A stretch of DNA of 64,000 bases from Variovorax jilinensis (GTDB lineage Bacteria; Pseudomonadota; Gammaproteobacteria; Burkholderiales; Burkholderiaceae_C), in NCBI RefSeq assembly GCF_030316885.1, contig NZ_JASZYQ010000008.1, positions 1 to 64,000 of the forward strand, read 5' to 3'. The notes below the pieces were generated by a model. The model was not told the DNA's origin. It did no database searches and worked only from the letters and a program-made list of their open reading frames with translations. Of this stretch, positions 17,883 to 27,540 are shown piece by piece. The position numbers and the translations under genes were made by a program. How positions within the stretch are numbered: position 1 is the stretch's first letter; each line of letters opens with the position of its first letter.

Positions 17883-18806
17883 ATGCGTACGATCAAGATC
17901 GATCTCGCGTCGCTTGGCAGGGTGGCGTTGACTCTCGCCGTGGTAGCGCTGGCGGTCTACGTGGGACGCTGGCTCTGGGTGGAATACCGGGTCGAGCCCT
18001 GGACACGCGACGGACGGGTGCGCGCCAACGTGGTACAGATCGCGCCGGATGTGTCCGGGCTGGTCACCGAGGTACGGGTCCGGGACAATGCGTCCGTAGA
18101 AGTCGGCGATATTCTGTTCGTCCTGGACCAGCCGCGCTACATCCAGGCATTGGCACACGCCAGGGCCGCGCATGACAGTGTGCGCGTCCAGCTGGCACAG
18201 GCCCGCCGGGAGGATCGGCGCAACGCCGAGCTTGGCGACCTCGTCGCCGTCGAACTGAAGGAACAGGGGCGGGCGAAGGTCGAGCAGCTCGTCGCCCTCC
18301 TGGCGCAGGGGCAGGTGGCGATCGACACCGCACGCCTGAACCTTGCCCGCACGGAGGTCAGGGCTTCGGTCCGCGGCCTGGTCACCAACCTGAATCTCTA
18401 TCCCGGCACCTACGCGGCAGCCGGGCACCCTGTACTGGCACTCGTCGACAGGGACTCCCTGCACGTTGTCGGATACTTCGAGGAAACCAAGATTCCTCGC
18501 ATCAACGTCTGCGATCCGGTGGCGGTGCGACTCATGGGCGACAGCCGCATCTTTGCCGGTCGGGTAGACAGCGTGGCAGCGGGCATTGACGACCGAGACC
18601 GCGTCGCCAGCCTCAGCCTGCTGGCCAACGTGAATCCGACGTTCAACTGGGTTCGCCTTGCGCAACGCATCCCGGTGCGCGTGCGGCTGGACCCGATTTC
18701 TGAGGATGTCCGCCTGATCATGGGACAGACCGCGACCGTTGACGTCCGCCCGTCCGCAGGTCCTGCGCCGTCCAGGCCCTGTTCACTGACCGCGGGAGGC
18801 CACTGA
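17883..18806 (+). CDS. HlyD-family periplasmic adaptor (AaeA-like)
   Basis: A 307-residue membrane fusion protein. One N-terminal helix (about 12-30) anchors it. TRDGRVRANVVQIAPDVSGLV begins the biotinyl-lipoyl domain, an alpha-hairpin covers about 85-150, and TEVRASVRGLVTNL returns to the barrel. It should link the FUSC pump to the outer membrane factor encoded immediately downstream, whose ATG overlaps its stop by one base. Typical of AaeA/EmrA-type adaptors. Confidence 0.9.
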   Translation: MRTIKIDLASLGRVALTLAVVALAVYVGRWLWVEYRVEPWTRDGRVRANVVQIAPDVSGLVTEVRVRDNASVEVGDILFVLDQPRYIQALAHARAAHDSVRVQLAQARREDRRNAELGDLVAVELKEQGRAKVEQLVALLAQGQVAIDTARLNLARTEVRASVRGLVTNLNLYPGTYAAAGHPVLALVDRDSLHVVGYFEETKIPRINVCDPVAVRLMGDSRIFAGRVDSVAAGIDDRDRVASLSLLANVNPTFNWVRLAQRIPVRVRLDPISEDVRLIMGQTATVDVRPSAGPAPSRPCSLTAGGH

Positions 18807-20236
18807 TGCGCGCACTTGCCAACCTCGGATGTGCAGCGGCAGCGGCGGCCCTCGCCGCCTGCTCGGGCCTAGCGGAGCGGCCTTCACCGCCTTCTGCGAT
18901 TGAGCTGGGAGCGTCCGTCGGCGCGTTTCGCGGTGCGGACGAATCCGTCTTTTCAGCGGCGGCGGTGCCCGGTGACTGGTGGCGCCTGTACCAGGATCCG
19001 GTGCTCGATATGTTGGTTCAAGCGGCCATCGCGGCGAACACCGACCTCAAGGTCGCTGCCGCCAATCTTGCCAGGTCCCGCGCGGCGCTGTCGCTGTCGC
19101 AAGTTGCGGCCGAGCCGGTCACCGCACTGGATCTGGGACTGGGTTTCGAACGGCTATCCGCCGAGGAAGAACTCAAGGGCACCGAGCCGCTGCCCAGCGT
19201 ATGGCTGTATGGCTTCAATGCGGCCGTGTCCTATCAGATCGACCTGTACGGCCAGGTTGCCCGGACCATCGAGGCGGCGGATGCGGACGTCACGGCCAGT
19301 CAGGCCGCCTACGACGCGGTCCGTGTCACGGTGATTGCGGAGACCACACGCGCCTATCTCGAGGCGTGCGCGATGGCGCGCGAGCAGGCTGTGGCCTCAC
19401 GCCTTGTGGAGCTTCAGGCGCGACGTGTCGCACTCGCGCAGCGTCTGGTGGGCGGCGGGCGTGCCATCGACCTGGACACGACCCGCCTGTCTGCACACGA
19501 GGACCAGATCCGCGCCAGCCTGCCGCCGCTCGCCGCGCGCAAGCAGGTGGCGCTCTATCGGCTGGCAACGCTGGTAGGCCGCGCCCCCACTGGCCTGCCG
19601 CCTGAAGTGGAAGGCTGTCAGCAGGAGCCTCGGCTTGCCGAGGCGTTTCCGGTCGGCGACGGCAGTGCGCTTCTTCGACGGCGCCCCGACGTACGCCAGG
19701 CAGAGAATGTCCTTCGGGCGGCCCACTATCGCACCGGCGCTGCCGTCGCCGACCTGTATCCGAAGGTCGCGATAGGCGCCTCGATCGGGTCCGCAGGGTT
19801 GATGAAGGACGCATTCGAGGCGGGCACGAACAAGTTCTCGATCGGGCCGTTGATCACGTGGCAATTCCCCAATCGAAGGAGTGCGAAGGCTCGAATCTCC
19901 GCGCAGGAGGCCGACGAACGCGCAGCCGCAGCGAGGTTCGATGCCGTCATGCTGACTGCGCTGCGCGAGACCGAGAGTGCCTTGGTCGTCTATGCCAAGG
20001 ACATCGATGCTCGAGTGGCGTTGAATGCTGCCGAACGAAAGGCGCAGCGCGCCGCTGCCGACGTGGAGCGTCTGTTTGTTGCGGGGCGTCAGGGCATCAC
20101 GGCTGTCCTCGAAGCCGCGCGCACCAGCACCGAAACGGCGCAGGCGGTCGCGGCGGCGGACACGCGGCTTGCCGCTGACCAGGTGGCGCTCTTCCTGGCC
20201 CTGGGGGGAGGCTGGCAGGGTTCGCCTGGACGATGA
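18806..20236 (+). CDS. NodT-family outer membrane efflux lipoprotein
   Basis: A 476-residue TolC-like outer membrane factor. The signal peptide ends in the lipobox LAAC (about residues 16-19), so it is lipid-anchored. The two repeated OEP domains begin near DWWRLYQDPVLDMLVQAAIAAN and RRRPDVRQAENVLRAAHYRTG, the standard NodT/OprM hallmarks, followed by IGPLITWQFPN. It is the last gene of the FUSC-DUF1656-HlyD operon and gives that exporter its own outer membrane channel, an arrangement more complete than the E. coli aaeXAB operon. Confidence 0.92.
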   Translation: MRALANLGCAAAAAALAACSGLAERPSPPSAIELGASVGAFRGADESVFSAAAVPGDWWRLYQDPVLDMLVQAAIAANTDLKVAAANLARSRAALSLSQVAAEPVTALDLGLGFERLSAEEELKGTEPLPSVWLYGFNAAVSYQIDLYGQVARTIEAADADVTASQAAYDAVRVTVIAETTRAYLEACAMAREQAVASRLVELQARRVALAQRLVGGGRAIDLDTTRLSAHEDQIRASLPPLAARKQVALYRLATLVGRAPTGLPPEVEGCQQEPRLAEAFPVGDGSALLRRRPDVRQAENVLRAAHYRTGAAVADLYPKVAIGASIGSAGLMKDAFEAGTNKFSIGPLITWQFPNRRSAKARISAQEADERAAAARFDAVMLTALRETESALVVYAKDIDARVALNAAERKAQRAAADVERLFVAGRQGITAVLEAARTSTETAQAVAAADTRLAADQVALFLALGGGWQGSPGR

Positions 20237-20351
20237 GGTGGGCTGCGCGTGCAGCATGGGAATGTGGCCTGGCGCCGGTGCCGTGGCCGGCGGTCTGTAC
20301 CACCAAGCCTACCGGTGACGACACCTGCTCCCGGACCGGCACCGGGCAGCA

Positions 20352-21083
20352 TCAGGAAAGAGCGCTCACCTTCGCGTTGAACAAGTAGCCTGCGCCGCGC
20401 TCCGTCAGGATGAAGCGGGGCTCCGAAGGGTCGGCTTCGATCTTGCGGCGCAGCCGCATGACCTGAACGTCGACCGAACGCACATAGACTTCTGCCCCGT
20501 GCAGACGCGAGAGGTCCAGCAACTGGTCCCGCGTCAGCACGCGTTCCGGCGCCTCGCACATCGCGAGCAGGAGATTGAATTCCCCGTTGCTGAGCGCGAC
20601 CCGCTGCCCTTCAGGAGCCCGAAGTCGCCGCGTCATCAGGTTGAGTTCCCAGCCGGCAAAGCGATAGGCGCGTCGCGTGGATTCCTTCAGATGCGCGCAG
20701 TTGCCGCTCAGCCGATAGCGTCGGAGCACCGAACGAATGCGAGCCAACAGCTCTCGACGGCTGAACGGCTCGGTGATGTAGTCGTCGGCCGCGATCTCCA
20801 GTCCCATGACACGATCGGCTTCATCGCACTTGCCTGTGAGGAAGATGACGGGAATGTCGCTCGAGCTGCGCAACTCGCTGGCGAGCTGCAGGCCATCGTG
20901 TCCATCGATGCGCAGGTCCAGCATGACGAGGTCGACGGCCGCTTCCTTAAGCACCATGAACATCTGCTCTACAGTGGTAGCGGTGCTCACGCGAAGCTCG
21001 TTGTCGCTCAGGTACTCGGTCAGCAGGCCCTGGACAGCGGGGTCTTCATTGGCGACCAGGATATGTGGCAGGCGGGAGTTCAT
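20352..21083 (-). CDS. OmpR-family response regulator with a degenerate receiver
   Basis: A 243-residue two-domain protein. The start is ATG 21083; the frame is open far upstream but only this part is a response regulator. Receiver: the phospho-acceptor Asp56 is present (VMLDLRIDG) and so is the Thr of FLTG, but the acidic pair reads ANEDP instead of VDDDP and the invariant Lys of TKPF is Glu105 (ITEPF). The C-terminal winged helix is intact (LSNGEFNLLLAMCEAPERVLTRDQLL, SVDVQVMRLRRKIE, TERGAGYLF). It is transcribed away from the RND operon and is its likely local regulator. No kinase is adjacent. The changes suggest constitutive or phosphorylation-independent control. Confidence 0.9.
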   Translation of the reverse strand: MNSRLPHILVANEDPAVQGLLTEYLSDNELRVSTATTVEQMFMVLKEAAVDLVMLDLRIDGHDGLQLASELRSSSDIPVIFLTGKCDEADRVMGLEIAADDYITEPFSRRELLARIRSVLRRYRLSGNCAHLKESTRRAYRFAGWELNLMTRRLRAPEGQRVALSNGEFNLLLAMCEAPERVLTRDQLLDLSRLHGAEVYVRSVDVQVMRLRRKIEADPSEPRFILTERGAGYLFNAKVSALS

Positions 21084-21650
21084 GACGAGGGGAAGTTGAG
21101 TGGATCGAAGTAGATGCGGGTCTTGGCGATCACGCGGCCTCCGCGACATGCCCCTGAATATCGATCGCCCTGACTGCGCTCGCAACCGTTCCACCGGAAA
21201 GTCTTGAAAATCGTTGTAGCGGTTTCGGCTCCCGAGGCGGTTGCTTTCCTTCTTACCCCTGTGCGCGCCCATCGGATCGCTTGCTGAGCAACGAGCCGAG
21301 TCCGCGCGACCGTAGGGCCCTGTGCCTTGACGCCACAAGGCAATAACGCTCGGGCGTCTAGGCTGGCGCAACGCTACGGCTGAAATCCGGCCGTGCGTTT
21401 GTGAAACCGGCGCGAGACGATGCATGCGCAAGATCAGCCACACCACCTTCCTTGATAAGGAACCAGCATGCGAGCCACCTACAGGACATGTACTGTTGCC
21501 GCCCGACTCCATGCCCCAGCGGTCGTCCGGCTGCAGGGCGCTCAAGAACTGGCGCGGAGAATGGCGGTCCCGCCAAGTCGCGTCTCCCGCGGAATCCATT
21601 GGCTCCAGCCGAGCCAGTCTGCAGCGCCGAATAGTTGATGGATCCGCGTC
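21084..21650. other. Divergent promoter region between response regulator and RND operon
   Basis: No gene is supported here. It must contain both promoters. The clearest structure is a perfect palindrome, TTCCTT-gat-AAGGAA, at 21448-21462, about 190 bases before the RND adaptor start. It is listed separately. Confidence 0.5.
21448..21462. promoter_or_regulatory. Perfect palindrome upstream of RND operon (candidate operator)
   Basis: TTCCTTGATAAGGAA has 6-bp arms and a 3-bp spacer, and lies within the divergent intergenic region. OmpR-type regulators more often bind direct repeats, so this could equally serve another repressor or be chance. Confidence 0.3.
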
Positions 21651-22841
21651 ATGTCTTCTCCTGCCTTCAACGACGTCGTCCGCCGGCTCTGCGTGGCCTG
21701 CGCCTGCGGCGTCATGCTGCTCGCGGGCTGCAGCGAATCGAAGTCGCCTCCCGCGGCGGCGCCGCGGCCTGAGGTCGAAGTGTTCACGGTGCGCAGCATG
21801 CCTGTCGCGCTTCACGACGAGCTGCCCGGCCGCACCACCGCCTACCGCGTGGCGCAGGTCCGCGCCAGGGTGGATGGAATCGTTTTGCAGCGGGCATTCC
21901 AAGAGGGCACCGACGTCAAGGCAAACCAGCTGCTCTACCGGATCGACCCTGCACCATTCCGCGCGGCCTTGCGCAGCGCGCAAGCATTGGTGCAGAACGC
22001 ACGCGCGAATGCCGTGGCGGCCTCGGCATTGGCGGACCGCGACAGGCAGCTCATCGGGGTGAATGCCGTCAGCAGGCAGGACCTCGACAACTCAGTCGCC
22101 GCGCAGGGCCAGGCACTGGCGGCCGTCGCGGCGGGTGAGGCAGCCGTCGAGACGGCCAGGATCAATCTGGCCTACACCGAGGTGACATCGCCGATCGGCG
22201 GCCGGATCGGGATCTCGCAGGTCACCGAGGGCGCGTATGTGCAGGCGAGTGCGGCGACGCTGATGGCCACCGTGCAGCAACTCGACCCGATCTACGTCGA
22301 CCTGAACCGCTCCAGCGTCGCCGGCCTACGCGCGCGTCGTGACATCGCCATGGGCAAGCTGACGCTCAGCGGAGCCGACGCCGCCAAGGTCCAGCTCACG
22401 CTCGAAGATGGATCCATCTATCCGGTGCCGGGCCGGCTTGAGTTCACCGATGTCAGCGTCGATGCCGGCACGGGCTCAGTGACGATCCGGGCAGTCTTCC
22501 CAAACCCGGACCACACGCTGCTGCCGGGCATGTTCGTTCGCGCGAGCATCGACCACGGTGTCGAGGTGAATGCCGCGCTGGTGCCGGAGATTGGTGTGAC
22601 CCATGACGTGACCGGTCACGCCACCGTGATGGTCGTCGGGCCGCAGGACACGGTCGCGCAGCGCACGGTGCAGGCGACCCGCACCATCAGGAACCATTGG
22701 GTGGTCGACGGCGGCCTGGTCGATGGCGACAGGGTCATCGTGGCCGGCCTGCAGAAGGTGACGCCCGGCACTCAAGTACGCGTCGTGGAGGGCGTGGCGG
22801 CACCGGCGACCGTACCGGACGCAACGAGCCAATCCAGGTAG
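21651..22841 (+). CDS. RND efflux periplasmic adaptor lipoprotein (AcrA/MexA type)
   Basis: A 396-residue membrane fusion protein. The signal peptide ends in the lipobox LLAGC (Cys about 25). VRARVDGIVLQRAFQEGTDVKANQLLYRIDP is the first half of the lipoyl domain, INLAYTEVTSPIGGRIG the second, with an alpha-hairpin between, then the beta-barrel and membrane-proximal domains (GSVTIRAVFPNPDHTLLPGMFVR). Twelve bases separate it from the permease gene. It matches the HAE1-type multidrug pump family; the substrates are unknown. Confidence 0.93.
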   Translation: MSSPAFNDVVRRLCVACACGVMLLAGCSESKSPPAAAPRPEVEVFTVRSMPVALHDELPGRTTAYRVAQVRARVDGIVLQRAFQEGTDVKANQLLYRIDPAPFRAALRSAQALVQNARANAVAASALADRDRQLIGVNAVSRQDLDNSVAAQGQALAAVAAGEAAVETARINLAYTEVTSPIGGRIGISQVTEGAYVQASAATLMATVQQLDPIYVDLNRSSVAGLRARRDIAMGKLTLSGADAAKVQLTLEDGSIYPVPGRLEFTDVSVDAGTGSVTIRAVFPNPDHTLLPGMFVRASIDHGVEVNAALVPEIGVTHDVTGHATVMVVGPQDTVAQRTVQATRTIRNHWVVDGGLVDGDRVIVAGLQKVTPGTQVRVVEGVAAPATVPDATSQSR

Positions 22842-22853
22842 ACGGTGGATTGA

Positions 22854-25800
22854 ATGACCAGGTTCTTCATTCAACGACCGATCTTTGCGATCGTCGTCGC
22901 GATCCTGATCATGCTGGCGGGGACGCTTTCGATCCTCACGCTGCCGGTCGAGCAGTATCCGCAGATCACGCCACCGACCGTGCAGGTCGCAACGATGTAT
23001 CCCGGGGCCTCCGCGACGACTGTGCAGGACACGGTCGTTCAGGTGATCGAGCAGCAGATGAGCGGGCTGGATCACCTGCTGTACTTGTCGTCGGTCAGCG
23101 ATGACACGGGTCAGTCCACGACGACGCTCACCTTTGCGCCAGGAACAAACCCCGATGTGGCGCAGGTTCAGGTGCAGAACAAGCTGCAACTCGCGACGCC
23201 GTTGCTGCCCGCGCAGGTCCAGCAGGCCGGCATTCGCGTCACCAAGTCCAGCAGCGCCAACTTGCTCGTGATTGGCTTTGTGTCGACCGACGGCGGCATG
23301 AACAAGTTCGACATCGCAAACTACGTGGTCTCGCATGTCCAGGATCCCGTCAGCCGCATCAATGGCGTCGGGAACTTCGACGTCTACGGGACCCAATACG
23401 CCATGCGGGTGTGGCTCGACACCGCAAAGCTCTACAGCTATGCGCTCACACCCGTGGATGTGACGGCGGCGATCACCAGTCAGAACGTGCAGGTGTCCGG
23501 CGGCCAACTCGGGGGCGCACCGTCCGTGCCGAGCCAGGAGCTGACGGCCACCATCACGGCCGCCACGCTGCTGCGCACGCCTTCGGACTTTGGCGCGATC
23601 CTGCTCAAGGTCCTCCCCGACGGCTCTCGGGTGCTCCTGCGGGATGTAGGACGCATCGAGCTCGGGGCCGAGAACTTCAGTGTGGATACCAAATACGACG
23701 GTAAGCCGGCCTCGGGCATTGCCATCCAGCTGGCCACCGGCGCGAACGCACTCGCCATCGCCTCGGCCGTGCGTGCTCGGGTCACGGAGTTGTCGGCGTA
23801 CTTTCCGCCGGGCCTGAAGGTGGTCTACCCGAATGACGCAACACCCTTCATCAAGGCGTCGATCCGGGAAGTCGTGAAGACCCTGCTCGAGGGCATCGCG
23901 CTGGTCTTCTTGGTCATGTTCGTCTTCCTGCAGAACCTTCGCGCAACCTTGATACCGACCTTGGCGGTGCCAGTCGTTTTGCTGGGAACCTTCGGTGCAA
24001 TGTCGGCGCTCGGATTCACCATCAACACCCTGTCGATGTTCGGTCTCGTTCTGGCGATCGGCTTGCTGGTCGACGATGCCATTGTGGTGGTCGAGAACGT
24101 CCAGCGCGTCATGCACGAGGAGGGCCTGCCCGCGGGGGATGCCACGCGCAAGGCCATGGCGCAGATGTCGGGCGCGCTGATTGGCGTGGCCATGGTGCTG
24201 AGTGCGGTCTTCGTGCCGGTGGCTTTCTCGGGTGGGACGGTAGGCGCCATCTACCGGCAGTTCTCGCTGACTATCGTCTCCGCCATGCTGCTGTCCGTGT
24301 TCGTGGCCCTGACGCTGACGCCCGCGCTCTGCGCCCTGATTCTCAAGCCGGCCGCCGGCTCAGATACAGGGGAGAGAGGCCTCTTCGGATCTTTCAATCG
24401 CGCCTTCGAACGCACGCGCGCGCGCTACGTCCAAGGAGTTCGCCATGTGATCCTGCACGCCGGATGCTGGTTCGCCATTTACATCGGCGTCATCGCAGCC
24501 GTGGCGGGGCTGTTCATCCACTTGCCTGCTTCGTTCCTGCCGACGGAGGATCAGGGCTTCTTCTATGTGCAGGTGCAGACGCCGCCCGGCGCCACGATGG
24601 AGCGCACGGGCCTGATCCTCGATGCCGTCGGGGCCTACCTTTCAGAGCATGAAGCCGAGGCCGTGGAAAGCAGCTTCCAGGTCAATGGCTTCAACTTCGC
24701 AGGCCGCGGCCAGAGCCAGGGACTGGTGTACGTTCAGCTCAGAGACTGGCGTTTGAGGGCCAAGGCCGAGCTCAGCGCCGGCGCGCTGAGCGCACGCCTG
24801 GCCAAGCATTTCGCATCGAACAAGGACGCCATCATCATCCCCATCACGCCTCCTGCGATTCAGGGACTCGGTACAGCGTCGGGATTCGATTTCGAGCTCG
24901 AGGATCGTGCGGGACTCGGCCATGAGCAGCTGACAAGGGCCTTGGAAAGGCTGCTCGAACTCGCAAGGCACGACCCGGATCTCGCGCTGGTCCGGCGCAA
25001 CGGACTGCCCGACAACCCCACGTTCAAGGTCGACGTGGATCGCGAGAAGGCGAGCGCCTTGGGCGTCGCCGTCGCCGATGCGGATCAAGCCTTCTCGATC
25101 GCCTGGGGCTCGAAGTACGTCAACAACTTTCTCGACACCGATGGCCGGATCAAGAAGGTGTACGTGCAAGCCGACGCACCGTACCGGATGAACCCACAGG
25201 ATCTCGACGCACTCTACGTTCGCAATGTAGAAGGGCGAATGGCGCCGTTCTCGGCCTTCGCAACCGGGACGTGGACCTATGGCCCGCCGCAACTGCAGCG
25301 CTACAACGGGGTTCCCGCTATCGAGATCCAGGGTCAGGCCGCTCCGGGTCGAAGCACCGGGCAGGCCATTGCCGCCATGGAGCGCTTGATGAAGCAGATG
25401 CCGGCCGGCATCGGCTACGAGTGGACAGGCATCTCGCTTCAGGAGCAGCAGTCCGGCTCCCAGGCGCCGTTCTTCTACGCACTGTCGATCGCCGTGGTGT
25501 TCCTTTGCCTGGCGGCCTTGTACGAAAGCTGGTCGATTCCTGTCTCCGTGCTTCTGGTCATCCCGTTGGGCGTCCTGGGCGCCCTGTGCGCCACCACGAT
25601 GACCGGCCTGTCCAATGACGTCTACTTCCAGGTGGGATTGCTCACAACGATCGGGTTGTCGGCAAAGAATGCCATCCTGATCGTCGAGTTTGCGCGGGAG
25701 TTGCAGGCCAAGGGCCGGAGCCCGTTGGAGGCCGCCGTCGAGGCCGCGCACATGCGACTGCGTCCGATCCTCATGACGTCGCTGGCGTTCGGGCTAGGCG

Positions 25801-26015
25801 TGCTGCCACTGGCTATTGCCAGGGGTGCTGGCTCAGCGAGCCAGAACGCGATCGGTGTCTGCGTGCTCGGCGGCATGGTGACGGCCACCTTTCTCGCCGT
25901 CTTCATGATCCCGATGTTCTACGTGCAGGTGGCCGGCAGAACGGCCAAGCCGGTACTGCGCGTCGATGCGGCGCCGCCCGCGCCGCGCGTTCCCGTGCTG
26001 CCCGAAGGAACATGA
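22854..26015 (+). CDS. RND multidrug efflux permease (AcrB/MexB, HAE1 family)
   Basis: 1053 residues, close to AcrB (1049). It starts MTRFFIQRPIFAIVVAIL. Proton-relay residues are present: Asp407-Asp408 in LLVDDAIVVVENV and Lys938 in GLSAKNAILIVEFA. The porter domains carry YPGASATTVQDTV and LPTEDQGFFYVQVQTPPGA. It forms the inner-membrane trimer with the upstream adaptor and the outer membrane factor whose ATG begins one base after its stop. No disrupting change was seen. Hydrophobic drug, solvent or detergent export is expected. Confidence 0.95.
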   Translation: MTRFFIQRPIFAIVVAILIMLAGTLSILTLPVEQYPQITPPTVQVATMYPGASATTVQDTVVQVIEQQMSGLDHLLYLSSVSDDTGQSTTTLTFAPGTNPDVAQVQVQNKLQLATPLLPAQVQQAGIRVTKSSSANLLVIGFVSTDGGMNKFDIANYVVSHVQDPVSRINGVGNFDVYGTQYAMRVWLDTAKLYSYALTPVDVTAAITSQNVQVSGGQLGGAPSVPSQELTATITAATLLRTPSDFGAILLKVLPDGSRVLLRDVGRIELGAENFSVDTKYDGKPASGIAIQLATGANALAIASAVRARVTELSAYFPPGLKVVYPNDATPFIKASIREVVKTLLEGIALVFLVMFVFLQNLRATLIPTLAVPVVLLGTFGAMSALGFTINTLSMFGLVLAIGLLVDDAIVVVENVQRVMHEEGLPAGDATRKAMAQMSGALIGVAMVLSAVFVPVAFSGGTVGAIYRQFSLTIVSAMLLSVFVALTLTPALCALILKPAAGSDTGERGLFGSFNRAFERTRARYVQGVRHVILHAGCWFAIYIGVIAAVAGLFIHLPASFLPTEDQGFFYVQVQTPPGATMERTGLILDAVGAYLSEHEAEAVESSFQVNGFNFAGRGQSQGLVYVQLRDWRLRAKAELSAGALSARLAKHFASNKDAIIIPITPPAIQGLGTASGFDFELEDRAGLGHEQLTRALERLLELARHDPDLALVRRNGLPDNPTFKVDVDREKASALGVAVADADQAFSIAWGSKYVNNFLDTDGRIKKVYVQADAPYRMNPQDLDALYVRNVEGRMAPFSAFATGTWTYGPPQLQRYNGVPAIEIQGQAAPGRSTGQAIAAMERLMKQMPAGIGYEWTGISLQEQQSGSQAPFFYALSIAVVFLCLAALYESWSIPVSVLLVIPLGVLGALCATTMTGLSNDVYFQVGLLTTIGLSAKNAILIVEFARELQAKGRSPLEAAVEAAHMRLRPILMTSLAFGLGVLPLAIARGAGSASQNAIGVCVLGGMVTATFLAVFMIPMFYVQVAGRTAKPVLRVDAAPPAPRVPVLPEGT

Positions 26016-26016
26016 G

Positions 26017-27468
26017 ATGCGAAATCTGCAGCATGTCGGCCTCATCAGTGCGGTGGCGCTCCTATTGGGGGGCTGTTCGTTGCAGCCGCTCTACCAGCGG
26101 CCACCGGCGCCCGTGGCGGCCCGCTATCCCGCCGTGATCGGAGAGCCAAGCCAGGTGGCAACGCCAGCTCGCCCCTCCGCGGCCGATACAGGATGGCGGG
26201 ATTTCTTCACCGACGAACGCCTGCAGCAGCTGGTCCAAATGGCCCTGCGCAACAATCGAGACCTACGCATCGCCGTACTGAACGTGGCGACGGTACAAGC
26301 GGAATTCCACATCCAGCGATCCGAGCAGTTCCCGCAGGTCACCGTGGATGCGCAAGGCGCCCGATCGCGTACCCCCGTCAGCCTGGTGCAGAGTGGCAAG
26401 CCGGTCGTCGCCCAATCGGTCACCGCGTCCGTGTCCGTGGCATGGGAGGTTGATCTTTTCGGGCGGCTGCAAAGCCTCAGCGATGCGGCATTCGAGCAAT
26501 ACCTGGCGAGCGCCCATGCACGCCAGGCCGCCGAGATCCTTCTGGTCTCCCAGGTGGCGAAGCAGTATTTCGCCGTCCTGTCGCTGGACGAACAACTTGA
26601 CGTCACGCGCAACACGTTCGAGGCATCGTCGGGCGCTCTCGAACTCGTGCAGCGCAGGTTCGAGGTCGGTACAGCGTCCGATCTCGACCTGAGTCAGGCG
26701 CAGACGATCGTGGAGCAGGCTCGCGGCAACGAGGCCGAGCAGGTGCGCCTGCTGGCCGCCGCACGGAATGCGCTCGTTCTGCTGCTTGGACAGCCATTGC
26801 CGTCGACGTTGCCGGACCCCGTACCGCTCGCCGCGCAGGCGTTGCGCGACGACCTGCCGGCTGGACTGCCTTCGGATCTGCTGGCTCAGCGCCCCGACAT
26901 CCTCGAGGCTGAAGCGCAACTCCGGTCGTACAACGCCGACATCGGAGCGGCTCGCGCTGCCTTCTTTCCACGCATCGCCCTGACCGGCTCATTTGGGTCG
27001 GCGAGCTCGGCGCTGGGTGGGCTCTTCGGCGCGGGATCGGGGGCGTGGTCGTTCGTCCCCGCCATGGTGGCGCCCATCTTCGACGCCGGGGCGAACCGCG
27101 CCAACCTGGATGCAGCCAAATCTCGAGAGGCGGTCGCGGTGGCCCGCTACGAGAAGGTCATACAGATCGCGTTCCGGGAGGTGGCCGACGGGCTCGCGGC
27201 CCGGACCGCATTCAATGAACAACTGATCGCAGCGCAGCGCCTTGCGGACGCCCAGGCCCGGCGCGTTCATATCGCGCAAGTCCGATATGAGAGTGGACTG
27301 GACGGCTACCTCAATGTGCTATCGGCCCAGACGGACTTCTACAACGCCAGCCTGACTCTGGTCATGGTGCGGGAGCGCCGCCTGGAAAGCCTCGCGGACC
27401 TGTACCGGTCGCTCGGCGGCGGCTGGGTGCGTGACACCGGCGAGACGCGCCGTGTGGTCGGCAAGTAG
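26017..27468 (+). CDS. Outer membrane efflux lipoprotein (OprM/CusC type)
   Basis: About 483 residues. ATG 26017 follows AAGGA; the frame is open upstream inside the permease gene, which is a shadow. The lipobox is LLGGC (Cys about 20). NodT-type repeats: GWRDFFTDERLQQLVQMALRNN in the first half and LAQRPDILEAEAQLRSYNADIG in the second, followed by VPAMVAPIFDAG. It completes the tripartite RND pump. It is a paralogue of the factor at 18.8-20.2 kb, each serving its own operon. Confidence 0.92.
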   Translation: MRNLQHVGLISAVALLLGGCSLQPLYQRPPAPVAARYPAVIGEPSQVATPARPSAADTGWRDFFTDERLQQLVQMALRNNRDLRIAVLNVATVQAEFHIQRSEQFPQVTVDAQGARSRTPVSLVQSGKPVVAQSVTASVSVAWEVDLFGRLQSLSDAAFEQYLASAHARQAAEILLVSQVAKQYFAVLSLDEQLDVTRNTFEASSGALELVQRRFEVGTASDLDLSQAQTIVEQARGNEAEQVRLLAAARNALVLLLGQPLPSTLPDPVPLAAQALRDDLPAGLPSDLLAQRPDILEAEAQLRSYNADIGAARAAFFPRIALTGSFGSASSALGGLFGAGSGAWSFVPAMVAPIFDAGANRANLDAAKSREAVAVARYEKVIQIAFREVADGLAARTAFNEQLIAAQRLADAQARRVHIAQVRYESGLDGYLNVLSAQTDFYNASLTLVMVRERRLESLADLYRSLGGGWVRDTGETRRVVGK

Positions 27469-27540
27469 CCAGCCAGTCAGGCAGGCGACACGCAAGCAGG
27501 GAAACCGTGTACGCCATCCGGCCGCATGGGCGGACGCTCA

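Noticed and set aside
21401..21634. Plus-strand frames before the RND adaptor
   Set aside because: Composition is not protein-like and they lie in an obvious divergent promoter region.
21084..21983. Upstream extension of the degenerate response regulator to 544 codons
   Set aside because: The extension has no family similarity, overlaps the RND adaptor gene on the other strand, and the ATG at 21083 begins exactly at the receiver domain.
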